Part shown: in pieces, positions 28,101 through 36,008 of the stretch
Numbering within the stretch: the stretch's first letter is position 1
Layout of the letters: every line of letters starts with the position of its first letter
NCBI GenBank assembly: GCA_016714025.1
Contig: JADJOB010000001.1
Coordinates: 1-64,000, forward strand
Direction of reading: 5' to 3'
DNA: 64,000 nucleotides
Source of the DNA: Saprospiraceae bacterium
GTDB lineage: Bacteria > Bacteroidota > Bacteroidia > Chitinophagales > Saprospiraceae
The notes under the pieces: model-generated
What the model was told of the DNA's origin: nothing
What the model saw: only the letters and a program-made list of their open reading frames with translations
The model's database searches: none
Program-made: the position numbers and the translations under genes

Positions 28101-28724
28101 TTGCTTCTCCAATTCGACCAGGTTGGTATTGATCTCAAAAAGCAAGTCTTCAATCCGTGCAAGGTCCTCTTTGGTAGATTTCAGTTTGTTGAGGGTTTCC
28201 CGTTTGCGTGCTTTGTATTTAGAAATACCTGCAGCTTGTTCGAACATCTTCCGACGGGCGCTTTCTTTATTGGAAAGCAAATCCTCCACCATGTTTAATG
28301 CGATGATGGCGTAAGAGTCCGGGCCAATTCCCGTATCTAAAAACAGCCCGGTAATGTCTTTGAGCCGGCAGGTCACCCCGTTGAGTCGATATTCGCTATC
28401 GCCACTGCGGTAAAGCAAACGAGCGATTTCGATGTTTTGATACTCTGTGGGTAGCAGGTTGCGCGTATTCTCAAAATTCAGCGAAACAGAAGCCAAAGGA
28501 GCTTCTTTCCGCTTTTTGGTGCCATTAAAAATGACATCCGACATCTGCTCCAGACGGAGCTCGCGGCCCTTTTGTTCGCCCAATACCCAACGGATGGCAT
28601 CCACGATATTGGATTTACCCGAACCATTCGGTCCGACGATGCCAGTAACGGATTCATTGAAGTGAATGACCGTCTCATCCGCAAAACTTTTAAAGCCTTT
28701 TATGGTGAGGTTTTTCAATCTCAT
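25170..28724 (-). CDS. smc: Chromosome segregation protein SMC
   Basis: 1184 aa, full length. N-terminal ATPase half: MRLKNLTIKGFKSFADETVI, Walker A GPNGSGKSNIVDAIRW (about 32-47). Two long coiled coils (about 165-510 and 660-1010) flank a hinge (about 515-650: VPVLSDIIYTPEKYRSAIEL; the later GGSVGLFEGKKLGRKKN follows the hinge). C-terminal half: signature QLSGGEKTLTAIALLFSLYL and Walker B APFCIFDEVDAPLDDINIEK, with FIIITHNKLTMADVDVLYGV as the D/H-loop part. It loads on DNA as a dimer with ScpA/ScpB and organises the chromosome. The gene is intact over 3.5 kb, unlike the broken genes at the start of the window. Confidence 0.96.
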   Translation of the reverse strand: MRLKNLTIKGFKSFADETVIHFNESVTGIVGPNGSGKSNIVDAIRWVLGEQKGRELRLEQMSDVIFNGTKKRKEAPLASVSLNFENTRNLLPTEYQNIEIARLLYRSGDSEYRLNGVTCRLKDITGLFLDTGIGPDSYAIIALNMVEDLLSNKESARRKMFEQAAGISKYKARKRETLNKLKSTKEDLARIEDLLFEINTNLVELEKQAKRTRKFNELKEKYKSAGLLAQFLSVKTLKEKLEVLETSVQEEMLKLQDEEVGLNSIEASIEAQKKAQLDQEKNLSEFQKKVNEVLDTIRQLESNIQISQQKKQFQSTQLETIRQNLSQAAGRLDQLKLDVAAIQSEQAQVELGLMEADQAVVNHEEIFNGKQAEFNLLKSGVDQFQLDKQENETAIYELEKELAIQHNRIENLHADSKRCEEEIESKFNEHQNKENQHKELSVKLKDVLSEIDQVKVAEENRLLGLEQVQIELEACTQKVSTIHRQRDAKQNEFELLKSMVEKMEGFPESIKFLNQNWRKDVPVLSDIIYTPEKYRSAIELYLENYLNYYVAHTEEDAVKAIRLLFNNSKGKANFFILDKFRDSKAVERSIPGCIPALSIMEVTDMYKPLVHDLLKDVYILENDNHLEDVIHFPDDVSVISVSGSILKANKIITGGSVGLFEGKKLGRKKNLEKLEAEIKELESQAILNEKELAELKNKIRTFELNNRQKELEQLRKKESEELQQLAQIQTHLSHYLDLKADLERRIAANKMQAAEIAQELNSKEQRIVELKDRQQQLVHSLHSSDEVYNRVSIELSEITGIYNQAKLELLKWQNRFENINKDLDYKNKQIEELQTQTINDELKQTELIESLGELETSLTQYESELLEVLEFRKNMDSNLTTLERDYYEARNRISEDEAKAKQHQRSIHELQSAINGIKDQKAEYKFRIQSAYEKAELEFMAKLDEFVASEEDEGLDLEALISKSQYYKTRIDNYGEVNPLALEAYEEMKARLDKITEQRDDILKAQDSLLETIKEIEETATQGFMQAFNQVRVHFQVVFRSLFTDDDDCDLVLVDENDPLECDIDIIAKPKGKRPKSISQLSGGEKTLTAIALLFSLYLLKPAPFCIFDEVDAPLDDINIEKFNLIIRKFSKESQFIIITHNKLTMADVDVLYGVYMEDQGVSSVTAVDFRKYSHEIVLEEMAN

Positions 28725-28874
28725 GCCGCAAAAATATAGATTAATTTAATATAAATAATTTCTATATGTGTGGCAAGCTCCTTTGCAAACATCTGTATAT
28801 CAATCACATATAATTATTTATACTATTTTGGAGCGCCACTATCAAGGGTTTATGAATAGATAAAAAAAGTATAG

Positions 28875-29250
28875 AAATTTTTAGGAGGGGGGCTGAAGGG
28901 CTGTTAGACTGTTGGGCTGTTGGGCTGTTGGGCTGTTGGACTGTTGGGCTGTTAGGGAGGAAAGTTATTGGTATGATGAGCATTTTTTTAAATTTTTGAC
29001 TACTGACTCCTAACTGCTGACTACTGATTTTGGGGCTGTTGGGCTGTTGGGCTGTTGGGCTGTTGGACTGTTGGGCTGTTAGGGAGGAAAGTTATTGGTA
29101 TGATGAGCATTTTTGAATTTTTGACTACTGACTCCTAACTGCTGACTACTGATTTTGGGACTGTTGGGCTGTTGGGCTGTTAGACTGTTGGGCTGTTGGG
29201 CTGTTAGACTGTTGGACTGTTGGGCTGTTGGGCTGTTGGGTTGAGGGAGT
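28875..29250. repeat. Degenerate word repeats, two long copies
   Basis: (GGGCTGTTG)n runs are followed by GGGAGGAAAGTTATTGGTAT and GATGAGCATTTTT, then CTACTGACTCCTAACTGCTG and ACTACTGATTTTGG. The whole ~130-base block occurs at 28895-29030 and 29035-29160, then (GGGCTGTTG)n again to 29245. No gene in 28725-29600. Confidence 0.75.
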
Positions 29251-29289
29251 GAATGCTAGTAATGGAATTTGGAATTTAATGAAGCAAAA

Positions 29290-29550
29290 TGTCATGCCCC
29301 TTTTAAGCGATTTGGGGTTCAGAGTGCAGTTTAATTATTTCTATAAATTAAAATTGCATACAGAATCATTAAATGAAGTAAAAAGTTAGGCATTCTTCAT
29401 TCCACTCATGTTTGCTCGAACCCCAAACCCCTTGAAAGGGGCTTTAGTTTTGAGTGTGGAGTAAAATATTTTTTTTTTCAAATTTCATTTGAATCCAGAG
29501 TCATTCGATGAAGTAATATGTGAAGCCCCTTTCAAGGGGTTTGGGGTTCA
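29290..29550. repeat. Dispersed element with GCCCCTTTCAAGGGG palindrome
   Basis: Three parts share the palindrome and its GGTTTGGGGTTCA flank: a degraded one at 29297-29325, an inverted one at 29420-29450 (GAACCCCAAACCCCTTGAAA) and a direct one at 29521-29555 (GAAGCCCCTTTCAAGGGGTT). The following 50 bases (TGCAGTTTAATTATT and ACAAATTAAAAT) are also repeated between the first and third. A fourth copy is at 43380. Confidence 0.65.
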
Positions 29551-29600
29551 GATTGCAGTTTAATTATTACTACAAATTAAAATCAGACTCATTCACCAAA

Positions 29601-31010
29601 TCATATTTTCAAGAAATTCCAATGGCCGGAGGTGATGACACGGTAGGATAGAAATCCCTGGATGAGCCAGTAGGCTATTTCGGCAGACCAGGCCAGGGCG
29701 AGTCCGTTGACGGGGTCTTTGACTGCAAAGAAGGCGATGGTCAGGTAGGTTGCGCAGGCGATTGCCTGGATGGTGAGGCCTTTGAGGGTTTCGCCGGTCC
29801 CACTGACGCCGTTGCAGTACATGGTGGTGATGCTGTAAACCAATAAGATGCACAGGAGGATGCGGAAATACGGTACGGCATCCTGAATGAGGGAGATGTC
29901 GTGATGGCCTAACAAAGGGGCCATAAAGGTCAATGGAAACAAAAGGAATGGGATTGAAATCACTGCGGTGGTTGCAAATGCTACCATGGAAGAATGGAAG
30001 ACTAGCTTAAGCACGCGCTGGTGTCGTTTCTTACCGATGGTATTGCTGACCAGGGTATTGATGCCGGTGGAATAGCCCCAACAGGGAATGGCTAAGACGA
30101 GGTAAGCGATTCGGAGTAAATTGGAAATAGCGAGTTGCCGCTCCCCTAGTTTTTCGATGAAGGAAAAGAATAAAAACCAGGAACCGATGGCCAATAAAGA
30201 TTGAAGCAAGATGGTAAAGCTGATGGAGTTGATGGTCTTAATCCACGAAAACTCAAAATGCGGAATTTTCCAGAGTTGGAATTTGTGGAGTTCCTTGTCG
30301 AAAATCATATAGGTCAGAAAGACCACAAAAGCAACGATCTCTGAGATCGCGCTGGCTAATCCCGCACCTGCGATACCCATTTCCGGAAATCCGTGTTTGC
30401 CGAAAACCAATAAATACCCTAAAACGATGTTGAGGGTACAAAGCACCACGGTATCAATCAAAATGAACTTGGGTCGTTTGATGCCAATGTAGAGGGACAC
30501 TAATGCCAATCCGACGTAAGCGAAAATCAATCCGATGATGCGTTGATCGAGAAACAGGATGGATTTATTAAGTATGACTTCGGATTGTACAAAGACAGAG
30601 AGTATGGGTCGCGCAGCAAAGTAGAGTAAGCTAAACACGATCACCCCGAGGATGAGTTCGTAAATGAGGATGGCATAAAAGTACTTGCGGACAAAGTCGT
30701 AATTCTTCTCCCCAAACTTCCGGGCGATGAGGATTTGTCCGCCTTTGCTGAAACCGAAGGCAATGGCCGCGACGACCAGATAAAACACCGAAACAAACCC
30801 AGCGGCTGCAAAATCGTGGACGTCATAATAGTATAAAAACATGCTATCGGTCAAAGCGATGATATTCTGGGCTGCACTCCCAATCATCATAGGCAGCGAA
30901 AGCCTAAAGACATTTTTCACATTAAACCAAAACTCGTGCAAGTTTGAATATTTTGGGCAAGATAGGGAAATGCTGGAATCTTCGAATGTTACAATTTTGC
31001 GATGCTGCAA
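29601..31010 (-). CDS. MATE family efflux transporter
   Basis: 469 aa with about twelve hydrophobic segments. The N-terminal core FRLSLPMMIGSAAQNIIALT then DSMFLYYYDVHDFAAAGFVS is the start of the first MATE repeat. The second repeat starts near INSISFTILLQSLLAIGSWF. Typical motifs are GFSKGGQILIARKFGEKN and LAIPCWGYSTGINTLVSNTI. It exports drugs or metabolites in exchange for sodium or protons across the inner membrane. The first ~28 residues (MQHRKIVTFEDSSISLSC) are encoded in microsatellite-like sequence and look unnatural, so the true start may be further in, for instance a GTG just before KNVFRLSL. Confidence 0.85.
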   Translation of the reverse strand: MQHRKIVTFEDSSISLSCPKYSNLHEFWFNVKNVFRLSLPMMIGSAAQNIIALTDSMFLYYYDVHDFAAAGFVSVFYLVVAAIAFGFSKGGQILIARKFGEKNYDFVRKYFYAILIYELILGVIVFSLLYFAARPILSVFVQSEVILNKSILFLDQRIIGLIFAYVGLALVSLYIGIKRPKFILIDTVVLCTLNIVLGYLLVFGKHGFPEMGIAGAGLASAISEIVAFVVFLTYMIFDKELHKFQLWKIPHFEFSWIKTINSISFTILLQSLLAIGSWFLFFSFIEKLGERQLAISNLLRIAYLVLAIPCWGYSTGINTLVSNTIGKKRHQRVLKLVFHSSMVAFATTAVISIPFLLFPLTFMAPLLGHHDISLIQDAVPYFRILLCILLVYSITTMYCNGVSGTGETLKGLTIQAIACATYLTIAFFAVKDPVNGLALAWSAEIAYWLIQGFLSYRVITSGHWNFLKI

Positions 31011-31014
31011 TGCT

Positions 31015-31530
31015 GCAATCTTGAAATACTAGAATGCTGATTTAGACTGACCTCTGACTGCTGAACCCTAACTGCTGAATTTCTTACTGACTACTAATTG
31101 CTGACCACTGACTGCTGGATTCTTGACCACTGACCGCTGTATTCTGGCACGATACTCCGTAGATACTCCGTACATATCCCGTACATACTCCCAGGATACT
31201 TGCTTGTAATAGCGTCAAATGCCGAGAAAGCACGGAAAATGACGGAAAACGTGCAATAAAATAGCAATTTTCAAACTAAAGTACACTCAATAAAATCCTG
31301 CAATGTTGCGATTTTGTAATACTGCAATCCTCTCGCTGGGCGTAAGCTAAGCCTACGGATCAGTACTCAACAGTTAGGAGTTAGGAGTCAGACAAAATCA
31401 AATCATACGCTGCATTTCGAACGGTCCTGATTTTAATTTATCTTTTTTGAATTTTACACCTTATTCTACATTTCTGAATACTGACCTCTAACTACTGACC
31501 ACTAATTTTTGCTGGGCGTAGGAAGGTAAA
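31015..31530. repeat. Low-complexity tract with a lone terminal repeat of the MITE-like element
   Basis: Words of the CTGACTACTAATTGCTGACC type fill 31040-31150 and 31460-31510. GCTGGGCGTAAGCTAAGCCT followed by ACGG at 31336-31359 matches one end of the element at 31853-32099. A fragment of the ~271-base repeat (ACGCTGCATTTCGAACGGTC) lies near 31408-31440. At 31510, GCTGGGCGTAGG followed by AAGGTAAAAAACAG looks like the same insertion site with the element deleted. No gene. Confidence 0.6.
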
Positions 31531-31544
31531 AAACAGATGTCTTC

Positions 31545-31785
31545 AATTGATGATCCGAACAACAAGGGGTATTGTTCTTTTGCATTCGCCCAAAAGAACC
31601 AAAAGGCTTGTTCGAAATGAAGGCGTTTTTGCTAAGCTCGAGCTTCAGCTCAAATTTTTCACACGCTTTTGGTGGTTATGCAAATGCGTCAGTTTTACAT
31701 CTAATAGAATACTTAGTTTAACTTGGCTCTGAAAAATTTTCGCCGCACGCTGCATTTCGAACGGTCCTGAATCTATTTTATCTTT
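31545..31785. repeat. ~271-base dispersed repeat, copy 1 (5' end different)
   Basis: It contains TTTTGCATTCGCCCAAAAGA, CTTGTTCGAAATGAAGGCG, CACGCTTTTGGTGGTTATGC and CGCACGCTGCATTTCGAACG, shared by all copies. Its left flank (GGTAAAAAACAGATGTCTTC) is shared only with the copy at 32140. Confidence 0.8.
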
Positions 31786-31852
31786 TTTTAAATTTTACTC
31801 CTTATTCTGCATTTCTGAATACTGAATACTAACTACTGACCACTAATTTTTG

Positions 31853-32099
31853 CTAGGCGTAGGCTTAGCCTACGTCTTAATCATGAATCGAAAATTAATC
31901 AAATAAATTTCAATTATAAAGGGGACATGCATAGGTTGAACCTATGGAGGAATGAAATAAATTGAAGCAAAATTATTCTTCTATATAAAACATGCATTTC
32001 TTCATAGGCTAAGCCTATTTGATGACCGCTTTTTATTTCAAGTTTAACTTAGTTCATCTAGGATTGAAAATTAGGACGTAGGCTAAGCCTACGCCCAGC
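31853..32099. mobile_element. MITE-like element with 25-base terminal inverted repeats
   Basis: The left end at 31853-31877 (GCTAGGCGTAGGCTTAGCCT...) and the right end at 32075-32099 are inverted repeats matching at 24 of 25 positions. Each end is itself a palindrome (CGTAGGCTTAGCCTACG and CGTAGGCTAAGCCTACG). Two more palindromes lie inside, CATAGGTTGAACCTATG and ATAGGCTAAGCCTAT. The four centres are at 31866, 31938, 32011 and 32085, spaced 72-74 bases. There is no coding capacity. It is followed by GAAGTAGGGTAAAAAACAGG, which matches the flank of the apparently empty site near 31520. Confidence 0.6.
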
Positions 32100-32139
32100 G
32101 AAGTAGGGTAAAAAACAGGTGCCTTCAATTGTTGACACG

Positions 32140-32905
32140 AATAACAAGGGGCTTTGTTCTTTTGCATTCGCCCAAAACCAAAAGGCTTGTTCGAAATGAG
32201 GGCGTTTTTGCTGAACTCAAGCATCAGCTCAAATTTTTCTCACGCTTTTGGTGATTATACAGATGCGTCAGTTTTACAACTAATAGAATACTTAGTTTAA
32301 CTTGGCTCTGAAAAATTTTCGCCGCACGCTGCATTTCGAACGGTCCAGAATTTATTTTATCCCTAGTAGAAAAAAATTCCTGGTACGAAATGCTGGCGCA
32401 AAGGCTAACCCGCGCACCCCTCCGTTCTTTTGCATTCGCCCAAAAGAACCAAAAGGCTTGTTCGAAATGAAGGCGTTTTTGCTAAGCTCGAGCTTCAGCT
32501 CAAATTTTTCTCACGCTTTTGGTGGTTATTCAAATGCGGCAGTTTTACAACTAATAGAATACTTTTTAAACTTGGCTCTGAAAAATTTTCACCGCACGCT
32601 GCATTTCGAACGTCCTGAATTTATTTTATCCAGAGCGGAAAAGAATTCCTGGTACGAAATGCTAGCGCAAAAGCTAACCCGCGCACCCCTCCGTTCTTTT
32701 GCATTCGCCCAAAAGAACCAAAAGGCTTTTTCGAAATGAAGGCGTTCCTGCAGTACTCAAGCCTCAGTTCAAATTTTTCTCACGCTTTTGGTGGTTATGC
32801 AAATGCGTCAGTTTTACAACTAATAGAATACTTAGTTTAACTTGGCTCTGAAAAATTTTCGCCGCACGCTGCATTTCGAACGGTCCTGATTGAATTTTAT
32901 CTTTA
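32140..32905. repeat. ~271-base repeat, copies 2-4 in tandem
   Basis: The copies begin at about 32140 (short 5' end), 32369 and 32640. A full unit starts AATTCCTGGTACGAAATGCT and GGCGCAAAGGCTAACCCGCG, runs through the shared core and ends GCATTTCGAACGGTCC plus GAATTTATTTTATC. Open frames in it arise from repeat structure. The start and middle words ACGAAATGC and TTCGAAATGAAGGCG are inverted relative to the end word GCTGCATTTCGAAC. Confidence 0.85.
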
Positions 32906-32952
32906 GTTAAATTTAATTCTTTATACCAACTATTGACCCCTGACTCCTAAAC

Positions 32953-33213
32953 TTATTTTTTTACCAATTCAAGTTTACTTTTAGCTGCAAGTTCATATAG
33001 GAATTCGGGTGAAAAATCTGCTCCATTTGGCCAACAGATCGTCCATGTGTCCAGTGTAAATTTTTTAAAGTAGTCAATATTATTTAGAGGTTCAAAAATT
33101 TCACCATATAATTCATTTTCAAGATCAACCTCGCCTGTTAATCCATCATTAAATTTTAAACTTAACTTAAAGCTTTCAAGGTGCTTTGCATCAATAACTC
33201 TAATTACATTCAT
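32953..33213 (-). CDS. DUF2442 domain protein
   Basis: 86 aa: MNVIRVIDAKHLESFKLSLK, then FNDGLTGEVDLENEL, ending TICWPNGADFSPEFLYELAA. The pattern L-x-F-x-D-G...G-x-x-D and W-P-N-G-(A/L)-D-(I/F)-(S/D)-P-E-x-L-Y is the DUF2442 signature. Its start overlaps the stop of the DUF4160 gene by four bases (ATGA). DUF4160-DUF2442 pairs are common small mobile two-gene units whose biochemistry is not established. It has been proposed that they act like toxin-antitoxin modules. The pair is embedded between two blocks of the ~271-base repeat. Confidence 0.8.
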   Translation of the reverse strand: MNVIRVIDAKHLESFKLSLKFNDGLTGEVDLENELYGEIFEPLNNIDYFKKFTLDTWTICWPNGADFSPEFLYELAAKSKLELVKK

Positions 33214-33476
33214 AATTCATCCTTTAAAGGTTCTATTTTGTTTAATGATTTTCTCAATTGTGAAAGTTCCCAATTATAAATGAGTTCTGATTTATGTAAG
33301 TCAAGCCATTCAAATATTAAATTTAACTGTTTTCTGGGCATTTCACCTTTTACCATTCCATCTTCAATACTAATTACAGCAGTAAAATCTTGATATTCAA
33401 CATGAAAATGTGGTGGATTGTGTTCGTTGTAATACATTTTAATAATTATTCCAAAAAATCTGGAAATCTCTGGCAT
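33210..33476 (-). CDS. DUF4160 domain protein
   Basis: 88 aa: MPEISRFFGIIIKMYYNEHN then PPHFHVEYQDFTAVISI. The sequence PEISRFFGI-I-I-x-M-(Y/F)-x-x-(E/D)-H-x-P-P-H-F-H-V is the defining start of DUF4160, with a conserved H-x-P-P-H-F-H cluster that looks like a metal or catalytic site. The second half is a helix (LNLIFEWLDLHKSELIYNWE). It is the first gene of a two-gene unit with DUF2442 downstream. Confidence 0.85.
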   Translation of the reverse strand: MPEISRFFGIIIKMYYNEHNPPHFHVEYQDFTAVISIEDGMVKGEMPRKQLNLIFEWLDLHKSELIYNWELSQLRKSLNKIEPLKDEL

Positions 33477-33618
33477 TCTGTAAATTTAAACAAAAATAAT
33501 ATTTTTAAAAAATTAAATTTATATCAATATTCTGCAATTTTGACTACTTAGCTCTAAATGCTGAATGTCCGGTAGTCAGCAATTAGGGGTCAGTAGCTTG
33601 GTGTTTATTGTCAATAGC

Positions 33619-34965
33619 AAAAGAATTCCTGGTACGAAATGCTGACGCAAAGGCTAACCCTCACACCCCTCCGTTCTTTTGCATTCGCCCAAAAGAACCA
33701 AAAGGCTTGTTCGAAATGAAGGCGTTTTTGCTGAACTCAAGCATCAGCTCAAATTTTTCTCACGCTTTTGGTGGTTATTCAAATGCGACAGTTTTACAAC
33801 TAATAGAATACTTAGTTTAACTTGGCTCTGAAAAATTTTCGCCGCACGCTGCATTTCGAACGTCCTGAATTTATTTTATCCAGAGCGGAAAAGAATTCCT
33901 GGTACGAAATGCTGGCGCAAAGGCTAAACCTCACACCCCTCCGTTCTTTTGCATTCGCCCAAAAGAACCAAAAGGCTTGTTCGAAATGAAGGCGTTTTTG
34001 CTAAGCTCGAGCTTCAGCTCAAATTTTTCTCACGCTTTTGGTGGTTATACAAATGCGCCAGTTTTACATTTAATAGAATACTTAGTTAAACATGGCTCTG
34101 AAAAATTTTCGCCGCACGCTGCATTTCGAACGGTCCAGAATTTATTTTATCCCTAGTAGAAAAAAATTCCTGGTACGAAATGCTGGCGCAAAGGCTAACC
34201 CTCACACCCCTCCGTTCTTTTGCATTCGCCCAAAAGAACCAAAAGGCTTGTTCGAAATGAAGGTGTTTTTGCTAAGCTCGAGCTTCAGCTCAAATTTTTC
34301 ACACGCTTTTGGTGGTTATGCAAATGCGTCAGTTTTACAACTAATAGAATACTTAGTTTAACTTGGCTCTGAAAAATTTTCGCCGCACGCTGCATTTCGA
34401 ACGGTCCTGAATTTATTTTATCCAGAGCGGAAAAGAATTCCTGGTACGAAATGCTAGCGCAAAAGCTAACCCGCGCACCCCTCCGTTCTTTTGCATTCGC
34501 CCAAAAGAACCAAAAGGCTTGTTCGAAATGAAGGCGTTCCTGCAGTACTCAAGCCTCAGCTCAAATTTTTCTCACGCTTTTGGTGGTTATGCAAATGCGT
34601 CAGTTTTACAACTAATAGAATACTTAGTTTAACTTGGCTCTGAAAAATTTTCGCCGCACGCTGCATTTCGAACGTCCTGAATTTATTTTATCCAGAGCGG
34701 AAAAGAATTCCTGGTACGAAATGCTAGCGCAAAAGCTAACCCGCGCACCCTTCCGTTCTTTTGCATTCGCCCAATAGAAAACCAAAAGGCTTGTTCGAAA
34801 TGAAGGCATTTTTGCTAAGCTCGAGCTTCAGCTCAAATTTTTCACACGCTTTTGGTGGTTATGCAAATGCGTCAGTTTTACAACTAATAGAATACTTAGT
34901 TTAACTTGGCTCTGAAAAATTTTCGCCGCACGCTGCATTTCGAACGGTCGATTTTAATTTACTTC
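33619..34965. repeat. ~271-base repeat, copies 5-9 in head-to-tail array
   Basis: Five units begin at about 33619, 33889, 34160, 34431 and 34701, an almost constant period of 270-271 bases, all in the same orientation. Units differ by scattered substitutions (for example GCTAAGCTCGAGCTTCAGC against GCAGTACTCAAGCCTCAGC), so two or three sub-types alternate. Junctions read TTATTTTATCCAGAGCGGAA then AAGAATTCCTGGTACGAAAT. The array ends near 34965 in CATTTCGAACGGTCG. Confidence 0.9.
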
Positions 34966-34984
34966 TATATCCTACATTCAAGCC

Positions 34985-35105
34985 AACATTTCGTCAATCT
35001 AACAGCCTAACAGTCTATCAGTCTAACAGCCCTCCAGCCTTGCAGCCCAATATCCCTCTTCCCTATCAGTCTAACAGTCTAATAGTCTAACAGCCTTAAA
35101 TCCTT
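34985..35105. repeat. Inverted-orientation word repeats
   Basis: AACAGCCTAACAGTCTATCA and AGCCCAATATCCCTCTTCCC are the complement of the tract at 23.4-23.7 kb. They end 75 bases before the UpxY gene. Confidence 0.7.
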
Positions 35106-35179
35106 TTAAGAAAAAATTAACAAACAGATTGTAAAAATTAACAAGTACTTGCTATCTTCGCTGAACAACCAACCCGTGT

Positions 35180-35671
35180 ATGCCCATCTGGAGAGTATTA
35201 TACATCCAAAGCAGGTATGAATTTAAAGTCGAGCAGCAATTGGAGAAGCTCGGCATCCGGCATTATTTACCAAAAATAGAAGTGAAGCGGGCTTGGTCGG
35301 ACCGGATTAAAAAAATGAAGGTGCCGGCGTTTCCGAGTTATTTATTTGTGTGCAATGAAGCCAAAGACCGCAATGCGGTGTTTCAGGCAAAGGGGGTAAT
35401 GCATTATGTGAAGCATGAAAACCGCGATGCGGTATTGGATGAGAAAGAAATGAACTTACTCCAAACGAGTCAGTCGTTGCTTATCCCCTCCTCGCTTCAA
35501 CCATTAAAAAAACTAAAAGGACAATTTGTAAAAATCCGCTCCGGATTGCTTGCCGGTCAGAGCGGACTGCTTATGGATTTTTTAGGCAAGAAAACCGTAC
35601 AACTCAAATTGGAGCAATGGTCTATGGGATTTCTGATTGAAATGCCTCTGGATGATTTGCAGTTTGGGTGA
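35180..35671 (+). CDS. UpxY-family transcription antiterminator (NusG paralogue)
   Basis: 163 aa. NusG N-terminal domain about 1-100: MPIWRVLYIQSRYEFKVEQQ, LEKLGIRHYLPKIEVKRAWS, KKMKVPAFPSYLFV. C-terminal KOW domain about 110-163: LKGQFVKIRSGLLAGQSGLL. In Bacteroidota such proteins ride on RNA polymerase and prevent early stops in the operon that follows, usually capsule or exopolysaccharide genes. Here no polysaccharide gene follows within the window: a 370-base gap with a hairpin and then a cassette-like gene array come next on the same strand. TATCTTCG, close to the -7 consensus, lies at 35153-35160. Confidence 0.85.
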   Translation: MPIWRVLYIQSRYEFKVEQQLEKLGIRHYLPKIEVKRAWSDRIKKMKVPAFPSYLFVCNEAKDRNAVFQAKGVMHYVKHENRDAVLDEKEMNLLQTSQSLLIPSSLQPLKKLKGQFVKIRSGLLAGQSGLLMDFLGKKTVQLKLEQWSMGFLIEMPLDDLQFG

Positions 35672-35831
35672 TGCGTTAATATTTAATTTTTACAAATAGT
35701 TTTATTCGGCCTTTGCAATAATTTTTGTGAGTGGTTGCGGCGAAGCCGTATTTAATTGCAATAAATTGACTATAATTTATCTACTTTATCCCAAACAGAT
35801 TCTTATAAAATAAATAATAATTTACTGAATG

Positions 35832-35875
35832 GTGGTATAGATTTAAATTAAATCTATCAAATTATAGGATACCAC
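35832..35875 (+). other. Structured inverted repeat in the leader after UpxY
   Basis: The outer arms GTGGTAT/ATACCAC enclose a perfect inner palindrome with arms TAGATTTAA/TTAAATCTA (35838-35856). The rest of 35672-35956 has no gene. It may be an RNA structure in the leader or an old attachment site. Confidence 0.4.
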
Positions 35876-35956
35876 TAAATTAATACCATAGAGATTTACA
35901 TTCATATCATAGATATGGATTGTCGGAAAATCGCGAATCAGTTAGACCAAATGGAC

Positions 35957-36008
35957 CTTCATACATAAGCCGCTTAGCGCAATTATTGCGTAGATTTGTA
36001 TGTTATAG
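35957..36008 (+). other. Possible attC site 0 (first boundary of the cassette array)
   Basis: CATACATAAG(C..)TAGCGCAAT faces ATTGCGTAGATTTGTATG with small bulges and ends in GTTATAG (36002-36008). The GTT core sets the 5' edge of cassette 1: the following bases GTTATAGGAGACC match in inverse the start of attC 1 (GGCCTCCTATAAC) at 12 of 13 positions. The left (R'') core is not clear. Confidence 0.45.

Noticed and set aside
26578..28314. Plus-strand frames opposite smc
   Set aside because: Antisense shadows of the coiled-coil coding sequence. Composition is dictated by the smc codons.
31853..32099. CRISPR-like array formed by four spaced palindromes
   Set aside because: The palindromes differ in sequence, the spacers are similar in a second copy, and the ends are inverted repeats, which fits a MITE-like element better.
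31547..34361. Several 60-145 aa frames in the ~271-base repeats (for example 32302-32739 and 34092-34361)
   Set aside because: The same words are read in different frames in different copies, the frames cross unit borders, and there is no ribosome site or known domain. They are products of the repeat.
35832..35875. attI site of an integron
   Set aside because: No integrase gene is adjacent, and the inverted repeat lacks the simple core-site pattern with a GTT in the right place.
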